In this document: positions 8,185 to 15,029 of the stretch, one piece after another
Position numbering within the stretch: position 1 is the first letter of the stretch
Layout of the letters: the number at the start of each line of letters is the position of its first letter
Source: a virus
Virus record (IMG/VR): IMGVR_UViG_3300037508_001170
Span: 1 to 33,869 of that record
Reading direction: 5' to 3' (one strand)
DNA length: 33,869 nucleotides
Position numbers and translations under genes: made by a program
Notes under the pieces: model-generated
Databases searched by the model: none
The model's input: only the letters and a program-made list of their open reading frames with translations
Told to the model about the DNA's origin: nothing

Positions 8185-8687
8185 CAATTCAAAAACTTCA
8201 GCAATTGCTAACAGATTTTTTAGCACCCCAGTTAACAGAGGTAATAGACGCATACAGTTCTGCTGAAAAAATAAATAAATATTTTGTAGAAATTCCAGAA
8301 GTGGATATAGTTGATCTAGGTATAGACAACATCGCTTCATTGGTTGCTAGAACGTCTAATGTTTACGGACGCGCTGCTAGATTTGCTGGAATGGCTCGGG
8401 CACATTTTAAAATCGTAGAAGGTAACTATAAAAGAGTATACAAATCTAACCGAGTTGGAAAAAATGAAGCCGAAAGAGAAGCTTCTGCTATGACTGCTGC
8501 AGAAGAGCAATACTCTGAAATGGTTACAGCTGAGGCAATGGTTAGCTTAGCTGAATCAATGGAAAACTCAGCTCGCATTGCCTCCGAATCAGCCAGAAAA
8601 TTAATGGATAAGATTCAATCTATGCAGGTAGCAGCCTATAGAGAAGAAAAAGGTTCATATTTAGAATCTGACTTTAGTACTTACTAA
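8181..8687 (+). CDS. All-alpha protein, possibly UvsY-like recombination mediator
   Basis: A 168-residue Ala-, Glu- and Ser-rich protein, predicted almost entirely helical and partly coiled-coil. Features are a RAARFAGMARAHFK helix, a basic hinge (YKSNRVGKNEAER) and a long C-terminal helix ending in many small residues. The arrangement (basic YK segment, then EREA, then a long helix) resembles UvsY-type mediators and other phage ssDNA-associated proteins. No diagnostic motif proves this. The start is GTG, overlapping the sigma-like stop (GTGA), with AAGG upstream. Its operon with an endonuclease fits a recombination role. Confidence 0.7.
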   Translation: MTIQKLQQLLTDFLAPQLTEVIDAYSSAEKINKYFVEIPEVDIVDLGIDNIASLVARTSNVYGRAARFAGMARAHFKIVEGNYKRVYKSNRVGKNEAEREASAMTAAEEQYSEMVTAEAMVSLAESMENSARIASESARKLMDKIQSMQVAAYREEKGSYLESDFSTY

Positions 8688-8706
8688 TTAAGAAAAAGGA
8701 TATTAT

Positions 8707-8931
8707 ATGTTTATAGGTTACTATAAAAGTGTTACGTCATCCAAAGAGTTTTATTCAGAAAAAAGAAAAGATTTAAATTTCCCTATGCAGGTTGAGTATA
8801 AGGGTGATAGATATCTTTTAAATAAAACAATTCAAGTATCTAGTAATTCTCATGAAAATAATATAATTAACACCGCCAAAAAATATGGAATAGAATATGA
8901 CATTAGAATTGACTCAGGAGCAAGTAGCTGA
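8707..8931 (+). CDS. Hypothetical protein, 74 residues
   Basis: A small basic protein with a good AAAGGA ribosome-binding site seven bases before the ATG. It contains alternating hydrophobic strands (MQVEYKGDRYLL, KTIQVSS), so a small beta-rich fold is likely. Its stop overlaps the next small gene. No family is recognised. Confidence 0.65.
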   Translation: MFIGYYKSVTSSKEFYSEKRKDLNFPMQVEYKGDRYLLNKTIQVSSNSHENNIINTAKKYGIEYDIRIDSGASS

Positions 8932-9052
8932 CGTAAAATCAGAAATTGAAAACTTTTTACATGAAATATATTCTCAAGACAGAGAGCTATACTCAAGACA
9001 AGAAGTTGAAAACATGCTGCTAGATATATATTCTTTACTCAAAATAAACTGA
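8897..9052 (+). CDS. Hypothetical helical protein, 51 residues
   Basis: A short frame (ATG 8897 to TGA 9050-9052) beginning MTLELTQEQVADVK and ending YSLLKIN. It is predicted to be a pair of amphipathic helices with acidic character. It overlaps the previous gene by 35 bases and otherwise fills a gap before RNase H. A GGAA six bases upstream is a weak ribosome-binding site. No function is known. Confidence 0.6.
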   Translation: MTLELTQEQVADVKSEIENFLHEIYSQDRELYSRQEVENMLLDIYSLLKIN

Positions 9053-9063
9053 AACGGTGTTAA

Positions 9064-9498
9064 ATGAACATAGAAGTTTTCTGCGATGGAGCATCGCGTG
9101 GTCAAGGTCAAAAAAAATTTGGAGAGGCAGCGTGTTCTGCTGTTGTTTATAAAAATAGAAAAAAAATAGCACAATTTGCCAGAGGTCTTGGTCCCAGAAC
9201 TAACAACGAAGCAGAGTATGAGGCTGTAATAGCTGGCTTGTTAATATGTTCTATGGCTGATTTATCAGATCCAATTATATATACTGATTCTGCCGTTGTA
9301 GCAAATCAGATCAATGGTAAGTGGAAGTGTAAAAATGCGTCCCTTATTCCACTACTAATGACAGTTGAAGAAATAAGGGAAGAATTTAATTTTCGAGTAG
9401 TTCAAGTAAATAGGTCTTTTGTCTGGGAACCAGACGCCCTAGCTAATGCATTTCTTAATGAATTAGAAATCAGAAAAGAGTACGTATCCAAGATCTAA
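9064..9498 (+). CDS. rnhA: Ribonuclease HI
   Basis: A 144-residue RNase H that cleaves RNA in RNA-DNA hybrids and could remove primers made by the AEP primase. The catalytic acids are visible in order: D8 in FCDGASRG, E51 in RTNNEAEYEA, D75 in IYTDSAVV and D124 in WEPDALAN. The length matches the compact single-domain RNase HI. The usual VxRxxN-xAD block before the last acid is altered to VNRSFVWEPD, so the histidine loop may differ. It stands alone with a weak ribosome-binding site and is followed by a leaderless-type promoter for the kinase gene. Confidence 0.9.
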   Translation: MNIEVFCDGASRGQGQKKFGEAACSAVVYKNRKKIAQFARGLGPRTNNEAEYEAVIAGLLICSMADLSDPIIYTDSAVVANQINGKWKCKNASLIPLLMTVEEIREEFNFRVVQVNRSFVWEPDALANAFLNELEIRKEYVSKI

Positions 9499-9499
9499 G

Positions 9500-9508
9500 T
9501 GCTATAAT
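9500..9508 (+). promoter_or_regulatory. Extended -10 promoter for a leaderless mRNA
   Basis: TGCTATAAT is a perfect extended -10 element. The hexamer ends exactly 7 nt before the ATG at 9516, so transcription would begin at or next to the start codon. No ribosome-binding site lies between the upstream stop and this ATG. No good -35 box is seen. Confidence 0.65.
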
Positions 9509-9515
9509 AGATGCT

Positions 9516-10307
9516 ATGAATATACAAAAAAAATATCATCCCGAATATCCAATAATTATTGGGCTATCTGGAAAAGCTGCCAGTGGCAAGACTTCTGTAG
9601 CTGAACAGATAGTTCCAAAAGCAAGAATAAATAGCTCAGATGGACATATCATCTGGGATCATATCTTCTTTACTCTATCGCTGTATGAAATAGCTACAAT
9701 TAAAAAGACTACGCTTGGCTTTAGGCAGAAAGATAGGCAGCTATTTTCTATACATGAAGTACTGTTTGATCTTTTTGGTGGCAATGCCCTAGGTAATATT
9801 CCTGACTATAGACATTTTATCGACATTGTTGAGCAGCTACATAATTTAGCTATAGAACCGGAAGGCATTAAACCGAGATCTTTTCTACAAAAAGCAGGAG
9901 ATCTATGTAGACTATATGATCCTGAAATTTTTGCCAAATGGGCAATCTATAAATCAACAAAGATGCATAGAAGTATTATTTCTTCAGAAGGTTTTCAAGA
10001 TAATCCCAAACATGTTGGGATTATTATTTCAGATGTCAGATTTAAAAATGAAGCTGATAAAATTCTAAGTCAACCAAATGGAATGATCATATACTTCGAC
10101 GCCTCAGATGAAGTCAGAAATGAAAGAATGATGAAAAGAGATGGTCATCTAATGACAGCAGAACAATCTTCTCATAAATCAGAAAAAGAATGTGACTTGG
10201 TGAAAGAAATTTCATCTGCTATAATAGTCACCGATGACTTATCAATTGATGAGCAAACTAATAAGACACTAGAAATAATTAACGAGTTTATAAACGTATA
10301 TGCCTAA
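9516..10307 (+). CDS. Deoxynucleoside monophosphate kinase-like P-loop kinase
   Basis: A 263-residue kinase likely to convert dNMPs to dNDPs for phage DNA synthesis. The P-loop GKAASGKT is at residues 19-26. Later segments QKAGDLCRLYDPEIFAKW and SDVRFKNEAD match the lid and nucleotide-binding parts of T4 gp1-type dNMP kinases, and EVRNERMMKRDG is a typical arginine-rich lid. The ATG appears to be leaderless. A general adenylate kinase-like activity cannot be excluded. The last bases overlap the next start by eight. Confidence 0.85.
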   Translation: MNIQKKYHPEYPIIIGLSGKAASGKTSVAEQIVPKARINSSDGHIIWDHIFFTLSLYEIATIKKTTLGFRQKDRQLFSIHEVLFDLFGGNALGNIPDYRHFIDIVEQLHNLAIEPEGIKPRSFLQKAGDLCRLYDPEIFAKWAIYKSTKMHRSIISSEGFQDNPKHVGIIISDVRFKNEADKILSQPNGMIIYFDASDEVRNERMMKRDGHLMTAEQSSHKSEKECDLVKEISSAIIVTDDLSIDEQTNKTLEIINEFINVYA

Positions 10308-10623
10308 GATAACAAAAACAGCAATGGAGCAGTCTATGGACTCTCCCCTAGACCAGGTGGTTAATCTCTTGAGTAATGAAATTTCTTTAACAAGCTCTCC
10401 CGTAGTAATATGTGGGGTAAATAGAAAAATCAATATTGGCAATTTTGAAAATATTGATGTTTATGCAGGGGTTACCATACCTTTGCATGGTGTTTCCTTT
10501 GAAGATAAACAAGCTCTGACGGCAGCAGTTGAAGAAGCAGTTGCCTATGGGTTTTCTTTAGCTTCAAAAGAAACTGGTGAGCGTTATATGCTCATTAAAG
10601 AATCACAGCAAGGTACAAAGTAA
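10300..10623 (+). CDS. Hypothetical protein, 107 residues
   Basis: A mixed alpha/beta protein with a conserved-looking centre (KINIGNFENIDVYAGVTIP) followed by a helix (DKQALTAAVEEAVAYGFSLAS). I have the impression that this pattern recurs in environmental phages but cannot name a family. It overlaps the kinase gene by eight bases, so translation is probably coupled. Confidence 0.7.
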   Translation: MPKITKTAMEQSMDSPLDQVVNLLSNEISLTSSPVVICGVNRKINIGNFENIDVYAGVTIPLHGVSFEDKQALTAAVEEAVAYGFSLASKETGERYMLIKESQQGTK

Positions 10624-10635
10624 CAGGAGAAACAA

Positions 10636-10920
10636 ATGAAATTAATCAAAAAGCTTGCAAGAAAGTTATTATTTACAAAAAAGAAAAAAATACCAAGTCC
10701 TACTTTTCAGGCTAAACCTACTACATCAGTAAATTCTGTAGTAGAGCCAGTAATTACTTTTCAACAACCAAAACTTGGTGGTTATGACTTAGATGATAAT
10801 AAAACTTCTGAACCTAAGAAGAAAAAGCCTGGTAGACCTAAAAATATTAACGGAGCAAACACACAAAAAACTCCTGCTAAAAAGGTAACAAATACCCCAA
10901 AGACAACAAAAAAAGCATAG
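10636..10920 (+). CDS. Basic AT-hook-like protein
   Basis: A 94-residue, strongly basic, low-complexity protein. The N terminus is Lys/Leu-rich (LIKKLARKLLFTKKKK), the centre is Pro/Val-rich, and the C-terminal third has KKKKPGRPKN, an AT-hook core of the PGRPK type that binds the minor groove of AT-rich DNA, followed by Lys/Thr/Pro repeats ending TTKKA. It could bind the AT-rich phage genome. AGGAG precedes the ATG. A strong terminator follows. Confidence 0.75.
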   Translation: MKLIKKLARKLLFTKKKKIPSPTFQAKPTTSVNSVVEPVITFQQPKLGGYDLDDNKTSEPKKKKPGRPKNINGANTQKTPAKKVTNTPKTTKKA

Positions 10921-10943
10921 GCGTTCATTAATATTTCAAATTT

Positions 10944-10995
10944 GAAGACTGGTTATATAGTGCAGAAATGTTACTATATAACCAGTCTTCTTTTA
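10944..10995 (+). terminator. Strong Rho-independent terminator
   Basis: A perfect 18-bp stem (10944-10961 with 10973-10990), an 11-base loop and a TTTTATAA tail. It closes the transcription unit ending with the AT-hook gene, 23 bases after its stop, and lies just before the Lys-rich gene cluster. Confidence 0.95.
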
Positions 10996-11008
10996 TAAGG
11001 TGGTAAAT

Positions 11009-11164
11009 ATGGCCGACAAAGGTTGGGGAAGTAAAACATCCTCGGAAAAAAATTATTATAAATTACTTAAAGATTCTGTAATGAATGTCATTGACACGAA
11101 GAGAACTGGTGGTCATTACTCTAGTCAGTGGACAAAAAACAATAACAGTAAAAATGGCAAATAA
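11009..11164 (+). CDS. Small basic protein, 51 residues
   Basis: A short frame beginning MADKGWGSKTSSEKNYY and ending NNNSKNGK. It is basic, polar and Asn/Lys-rich at the end. AAGG at 10997-11000 precedes the ATG by eight bases. It is the first gene after the terminator and opens the series of tiny Lys-rich genes. No family is recognised. Confidence 0.65.
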   Translation: MADKGWGSKTSSEKNYYKLLKDSVMNVIDTKRTGGHYSSQWTKNNNSKNGK

Positions 11165-11326
11165 AAAAAAACAACTTATCAAAAAAAAATTACATCTGTA
11201 ATGGATGAATTTGGTAAAGGTGCGTTGCACTCTGGTAAGGGTGGTCCTGTTGTCAAATCGCGTAAACAGGCAATAGCTATTGCAATATCGTCAGCAAATA
11301 GATTAGAAAAGAAACGTAAAAAATAA
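11154..11326 (+). CDS. DUF6496-like small basic protein, interrupted by a -1 shift at an A9 run
   Basis: ATG 11154 opens MANKKKQLIKKK but stops at TAA 11199-11201 after 15 residues. After a -1 shift on the nine A bases at 11181-11189, the frame continues ITSVMDEFGKGALHSGKGGPVVKS..., reading to TAA 11324-11326. Joined, it resembles the small family I know as DUF6496 (V-M-x-E-F...G.LHSG....GP.VKSRKQAIAIA). Options are programmed slippage, a real one-base deletion, or an assembly error in the homopolymer. The downstream part alone (ATG 11201, 41 residues) lacks a ribosome-binding site. It ends in a KKRKK tail. Confidence 0.6.
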
Positions 11327-11433
11327 TGGCTTTTAAAAAATCTATTTACATAAGTGGACCAAGAATGGGTACAAATAACCAGAAGTCTAATGGTCCTATT
11401 TTAAAAAATAAAAAGCGTAGAAAGAAAAAGTAA
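11326..11433 (+). CDS. Tiny poly-Lys-tailed protein, 35 residues
   Basis: The frame starts in the TAATG overlap with the previous gene and ends in TAATG with the next, so it sits exactly between coupled genes. The product begins MAFKKSIYISGPRMG and ends in a KNKKRRKKK tail. It is very basic. No family is recognised. Neighbours also end in poly-Lys. Confidence 0.6.
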   Translation: MAFKKSIYISGPRMGTNNQKSNGPILKNKKRRKKK

Positions 11434-11744
11434 TGGCAACTAAAAAAGATCCACGCTTAGCGAGAGCTGGAGTAAGTGGTTTTAATAAACCAAAAAGAAC
11501 TCCTAGTCATCCAAGTAAATCTCATATTGTTGTAGCTAAATCTGGCGGTAAAGTTAAAACAATTCGTTTTGGCCAGCAGGGGGTAAAAACTAACCAAACT
11601 GTTGGTCAGAGGAAGGCTTTCGCCTCACGCCACGCTAAGAATATATCTAAAGGACCTATGTCTGCAGCATACTGGGCCAATAAAGTTAAATGGAGTCCCA
11701 GTAAAACTCAGTCTCCTTCCAAAAAATGGGTCAAGGGATCCTGA
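11433..11744 (+). CDS. Conserved small basic phage protein, 103 residues
   Basis: A highly basic protein with segments I have seen in environmental phage proteins: KDPRLARAGVSGFNKPKRTP, then KSHIVVAKSGGKVKTIRFGQQG, then FASRHAKNISKGPMSAAYWANKVKW. The order and spacing look like a complete member of that family. Its function is unknown. The basic charge and cluster position fit a DNA- or virion-associated role. The start overlaps the preceding stop by one base (TAATG). Confidence 0.75.
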   Translation: MATKKDPRLARAGVSGFNKPKRTPSHPSKSHIVVAKSGGKVKTIRFGQQGVKTNQTVGQRKAFASRHAKNISKGPMSAAYWANKVKWSPSKTQSPSKKWVKGS

Positions 11745-12009
11745 GATGGAAGCTGCCATTGTTGCAATAATAACCGCTATTGGCGGAATACTTGTAGCCC
11801 TAGTCCAAAAGGGCCGTAAAGAAAATAAAAGTGATCACAATATTGTCGCGACAATGCTAGTAGATGTTAAGGATGAAATACTTAATTTACATCATAAAAT
11901 AGATCATGTTGACGAACAGGTAGATAAAGTAGATGATCAAATGCATGATCATATGATGTGGCACTATAAGAAGTCAAGCGAAAATAAAAGTAGGGCAAAG
12001 GGGGTGTAA
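11745..12009 (+). CDS. Holin-like single-TM protein with C-terminal coiled coil
   Basis: An 87-residue protein. Residues 2-20 (EAAIVAIITAIGGILVALV) form a membrane segment, followed by a basic QKGRKENKSDH and a heptad-like helix (LVDVKDEILNLHHKIDHV). The end is His/Met-rich with a Trp (MMWHYKK). This one-TM-plus-charged-helix layout is common among actinophage and cyanophage holin-like or membrane-anchoring proteins. The start at ATG 11745 immediately follows the previous stop and has AAGGGAT upstream. A frame opening upstream at 11602 lies inside the previous gene and is not used. Confidence 0.7.
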
Positions 12010-12011
12010 TT

Positions 12012-12125
12012 ATGGCAATGATGAAAAAGAAAGCTGCGGGTTCCAAGAAAATGGGTTCCAAAAAAATGGGCGGTTCCAAAAAAATGGGAAGCTCAAAGAA
12101 AATGGGTGGCAAAAAGATGTACTGA
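12012..12125 (+). CDS. KKMG-repeat peptide, 37 residues
   Basis: A tiny protein made almost entirely of Lys-Lys-Met-Gly/Ser repeats: after MAMMKKKAAG come GSKKMG, SKKMGG, SKKMGS, SKKMGG and a final KKMY. The ATG follows the previous stop by two bases. The repetitive Lys-Met composition has no enzyme-like character. It may bind nucleic acid or act as a counter-ion. The frame is complete and in series with other Lys-rich genes. Confidence 0.6.
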   Translation: MAMMKKKAAGSKKMGSKKMGGSKKMGSSKKMGGKKMY

Positions 12126-12165
12126 AATTAATTTTCAGTCTTAGTTTAAGATTAGAGGAACAATT

Positions 12166-12294
12166 ATGGCAATGAAAAAGAAAAGCCCAGCAAAGAAAAT
12201 GGCTGCAAAAAAAATGACTGGACTCACTCCAGCTCAAAAGAAACTTCCCCCTTTTATACAAGCTGCAATAGCTAAAAAGAAAAAGAAGAAGTAA
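12166..12294 (+). CDS. Small Lys-rich protein, 42 residues
   Basis: Begins MAMKKKSPAKKMAAKKM, like the preceding gene (both open MAM-KKK), then a non-repetitive centre LTPAQKKLPPFIQAAI, and ends in six lysines. GAGGAA lies six bases before the ATG. It is probably related by duplication to the KKMG peptide or shares its role. It ends 16 bases before a terminator. Confidence 0.65.
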   Translation: MAMKKKSPAKKMAAKKMTGLTPAQKKLPPFIQAAIAKKKKKK

Positions 12295-12310
12295 TTTAAT
12301 CATTTTAATT

Positions 12311-12349
12311 AAAGAGGGTTATGACTAAAAAGTCATAGCCCTCTTTTTT
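12311..12349 (+). terminator. Rho-independent terminator
   Basis: A 16-bp stem (12311-12326 with 12331-12346) with one G-U pair, an AAAA loop and a run of six T at the 3' side. It ends the first part of the Lys-rich cluster. Confidence 0.95.
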
Positions 12350-12352
12350 GTT

Positions 12353-12367
12353 TATACTATTACTATA
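12353..12367 (+). promoter_or_regulatory. Possible promoter before the LPTTG gene
   Basis: TATACT (12353-12358) overlaps a TTACTATA element (12360-12367) just after a terminator and 36-50 bases before the ATG at 12403. Either hexamer could be a -10 box. No -35 match is seen. Confidence 0.4.
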
Positions 12368-12402
12368 TTTCCTGCGGACAACTTAAATAAATTGAGGGAG
12401 AT

Positions 12403-13818
12403 ATGTCAAAAATTAAAAATATTTTATCAGTATTGCTAGTAACAATAGGTATTGGATTGTTTTTAAATCCAGCTAGTAATTCGTCAGTAGCATTGGCTAC
12501 TAGTGGTGGCGGCGGACCAATCGTATTAGATGGAATGGATCCAGTTTGTCACTCAGGATGGGAAAGCACTGGACAATACATAGCCAAAGTTCTTAAAAAA
12601 GTTCATGATGGTGCGCGAAATCTAAACAATGGTCACATTGCAATTGTCGGATCTAACGCAACAACCACTTCATGTGGGGCTAACTGGGCTAGTCAATTAA
12701 GTGCACAGTTTTTAGTTGAATTTCCTACTGCTCCTATAATTGATTTTTATATTACAGATTCACAAATAAGCAGTTTTTTTAGTACTACAATTACCTCTAA
12801 TCCTCCAGCTGTATTATGGATACCAGATAACTGGAGTCGCTCATCCAGCACTGAAGCCATATTTACAGCCAATGCAGAAAAAATAGCTGACTTTGTTAAT
12901 GGTGGTGGCGGTCTGTTCGCAAACATGGGATCATACGGTTGGCTGACTGCACTTTTACCTGGCGCTATATATAATAATGGAGGGTGCAATGGTGGACCAG
13001 AAGCTACAACTGATGGCGTAAACGATTTTGGCTTAACAAATACACTTGTAGCTGCGTGCTGGCATGGGTATTTCACCGGCAATGTAGGAACATTAAAGAC
13101 TCTTGTTGACTACCCATATCCAGAAGCATCCGACTCTAGAAAGGCTGTTTCCATTGGAGGTGGCAGTGTATCTCTTCCTAGTTCTTTCGTACTATCATAT
13201 AGTCCTGCAACCCCTCGTGCAGGTGAGCCAATTACTATTACAGCAACGGCTCAAACTTTAGCTGGCGTTCCTCAGGCTGGCGTTACAGTATCAATGACAG
13301 TTTTCTCTGGTCCAGATTTAGGGCAAACCTTTACCGCAACAACTGATGCAAGTGGTATAGCTAACATCACTGTCAACACGGCATCGCAGGGCACGGCAGT
13401 TTATACCGCTAGTGCAACGGTTAATGGTGTAGTTAAAGTTGTCTCAATTACGGTTTCATGGGATGCGCCAGCGCCTACTACGACTATTGCAACAACGACG
13501 ATTGCTCCCACTACTATCCCCCTAACCACAGTTCCCGAAACAACTACAACTCAAGCCCCTGTCGTAACTGAACCCGAAACTACAACTACTATTATAAATA
13601 CTACAACGATGCCACAAATAATCGTAGAGGAAACCACAACAACAATTCACGACCATAGTAGTCATGATCATGGGTCACAAGATACTCCGGAGGGCCCACT
13701 TCCAACGACAGGGCAAGACGGTAGTTCATCTATGAGTATCGGCGCGTTTTTGATTACTATAGGTATATCAATATTCATCTTTAATCAAAGGAATAGAAAA
13801 TATGGCAAAGCCAGCTGA
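12403..13818 (+). CDS. Secreted LPTTG-anchored surface protein with Thr-rich stalk
   Basis: A 471-residue protein built like a Gram-positive cell-wall protein: signal peptide (about 1-32, Lys then a hydrophobic core, ending SVALA), an N-terminal alpha/beta domain of about 200 residues (HIAIVGSN, AVLWIPDNW, GGGGLFANMGSYG, resembling a ThuA/class-I amidotransferase-like fold), an Ig/invasin-like domain at about 245-350, a Thr/Pro/Glu stalk with a HDHSSHDHG patch, then L433-PTTG-437, a TM helix and a basic tail (NQRNRKY). Host sortase would cut between T436 and G437. It is placed within the lysis region. It may bind host surface sugars or alter the infected cell surface. The start has GAGGGAG upstream. 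Confidence 0.85.
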   Translation: MSKIKNILSVLLVTIGIGLFLNPASNSSVALATSGGGGPIVLDGMDPVCHSGWESTGQYIAKVLKKVHDGARNLNNGHIAIVGSNATTTSCGANWASQLSAQFLVEFPTAPIIDFYITDSQISSFFSTTITSNPPAVLWIPDNWSRSSSTEAIFTANAEKIADFVNGGGGLFANMGSYGWLTALLPGAIYNNGGCNGGPEATTDGVNDFGLTNTLVAACWHGYFTGNVGTLKTLVDYPYPEASDSRKAVSIGGGSVSLPSSFVLSYSPATPRAGEPITITATAQTLAGVPQAGVTVSMTVFSGPDLGQTFTATTDASGIANITVNTASQGTAVYTASATVNGVVKVVSITVSWDAPAPTTTIATTTIAPTTIPLTTVPETTTTQAPVVTEPETTTTIINTTTMPQIIVEETTTTIHDHSSHDHGSQDTPEGPLPTTGQDGSSSMSIGAFLITIGISIFIFNQRNRKYGKAS

Positions 13819-14011
13819 TAAAAAATGGATTCAAAAAGCCATTAAAAGACCTGGGGCATTTACGGCCAAGGCTAAAAAAGCTGGCAAAACCCCAGCAGGG
13901 TATGCTGCAGCAGTTACGAAAAATCCATCTAGATACAGTAAACTAACTGTACAGCAGGCGAATTTTGCTAAGACTTTGAAAAAAATAACAAATAAAAATA
14001 AGAAAAAGTAA
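13802..14011 (+). CDS. Conserved small basic phage protein, 69 residues
   Basis: A basic protein beginning KWIQKAIKRPGAF, a segment recurrent in small phage proteins, then a Gly/Ala centre (KTPAGYAAAVTKNPSRY) and a NKNKKK tail. It overlaps the surface-protein gene by 17 bases and has AAAGG upstream of the ATG. Function unknown. It is one of eight genes here that end in a Lys-rich tail. Confidence 0.75.
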   Translation: MAKPADKKWIQKAIKRPGAFTAKAKKAGKTPAGYAAAVTKNPSRYSKLTVQQANFAKTLKKITNKNKKK

Positions 14012-14025
14012 CAGGAGATTAATAG

Positions 14026-14838
14026 ATGAGTCAGTACCCTTACATAAAACTAGTCGTCCCAACTGCTCTTAAGCAGTACAAGAATGGCCAATTAGCCGAA
14101 AGTGTCCTTGCTTCAGTAAAAACTGGAGGAAAAATGTATGCACCAGTGGCAGCACAGTTTAATAAAATGTACGACGCTGCACTAGCTGCTGGCTTCAAGC
14201 TAAAGAATGTTGGCGACTACCGCTCATTTCAAGGTCAGTTGTCAATGTTTATGGATCGCTATGTAACAACTGACACTGGCACTGGTGTTACTCGTCAGTA
14301 TGAGGGTAAGACCTGGTGGTTAAAGAAAGGTAAAGCTCCTTCAGCTGCCCCAGACCCGACTGGCCTTAAAGGCTCCAATCATGGATGGGGTCTTGCTATT
14401 GACCTTGGCTATGATGTCAATGGTAAACTTACCTCAATGGGCGGAAAATGCTTTGAGTGGATGTGTGCTAACGCACCTAAATATGGTTTTTATCTCCAAG
14501 GTAATAACGCAGCCTCTAAAGAATTTGAAGCTTGGCACTGGCAGTATGCACTAGGTGACGCTTCGCCTGATGGTTCTGTGCAAGCGCCAGTTGAAGCCTT
14601 AAAGCCCTCTGGTGGCGCAGTAGAGGCTGGCCCAATGGTATTTACTTATCCGGGTACTCCAGTTGGACTTGGTTCAAAAGGCGCACCCGCTATGCTCGTT
14701 CAGGCACTCATCGGTGCGAAAGCTGATGGCGATTTCGGACCTAAGTCTGTTGCCTCGCTTAAGGCATGGCAGACTGCTAATGGTTTAACTGCCGACGGTT
14801 CTGTGGGTCCCGTCACTTGGAAGAAAATGTTTGGCTGA
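14026..14838 (+). CDS. Endolysin: M15 peptidase with C-terminal peptidoglycan-binding domain
   Basis: A 270-residue lysis enzyme. The catalytic domain is an M15 (VanY/D-Ala-D-Ala carboxypeptidase-like) zinc peptidase: YRSFQGQLSMF (substrate Arg and Ser/Gln), H119 in SNHGWGLAIDLGY, D126, and H171 in EAWHWQY are the zinc-site residues. The C-terminal part, about 205-270, is a PG_binding_1 repeat (LGSKGAPAMLVQALIGAKADGDFGP, VGPVTWKKM). The peptidase probably cleaves peptide cross-links of the host wall at lysis. There is no signal peptide, so it should need a holin. AGGAG precedes the ATG, and its stop overlaps the lipoprotein start. Confidence 0.93.
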   Translation: MSQYPYIKLVVPTALKQYKNGQLAESVLASVKTGGKMYAPVAAQFNKMYDAALAAGFKLKNVGDYRSFQGQLSMFMDRYVTTDTGTGVTRQYEGKTWWLKKGKAPSAAPDPTGLKGSNHGWGLAIDLGYDVNGKLTSMGGKCFEWMCANAPKYGFYLQGNNAASKEFEAWHWQYALGDASPDGSVQAPVEALKPSGGAVEAGPMVFTYPGTPVGLGSKGAPAMLVQALIGAKADGDFGPKSVASLKAWQTANGLTADGSVGPVTWKKMFG

Positions 14839-15029
14839 TGCGTAAAGTAATTTTAACATTAGTAGCTATTTTAGGTGCGTTTTGCATGGGGCTATTAAGT
14901 GGATGTACAGATTCATATAGATACCCATGTCAAGATCCAGCTAATTGGGAGAGTGCGGATTGTAAACCACCGATTTGCAATGCCTCTGGAACATGTCCAG
15001 AAGATATATACGGGAGTGTACCTCAATGA
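14838..15029 (+). CDS. Small lipoprotein with Cys-rich C terminus
   Basis: A 63-residue lipoprotein. After a hydrophobic signal the lipobox LSG-C23 predicts lipidation of C23 by Lgt and cleavage by Lsp. The mature part (YRYPCQDPANWE, CKPPIC, GTCPEDI) has about five cysteines in Pro-rich spacing, a pattern I recall from phage and environmental viral lipoproteins. It directly follows the endolysin (ATGA overlap) and precedes a two-TM protein, so a spanin-like or lysis-control role is possible. The start at 14838 was chosen over an upstream in-frame start inside the endolysin. Confidence 0.75.
   Translation: MRKVILTLVAILGAFCMGLLSGCTDSYRYPCQDPANWESADCKPPICNASGTCPEDIYGSVPQ

Noticed and set aside
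10209-10224. TGCTATAAT inside the kinase gene as a promoter for the gene at 10300
   Set aside because: The match is good, but it lies in coding sequence, 76 bases before the start, and the genes overlap as in an operon. Evidence is too thin to list.
11602-11744. Upstream extension of the holin-like gene
   Set aside because: It lies in another frame inside the conserved basic protein. ATG 11745 has AAGGGAT and starts at the membrane helix.
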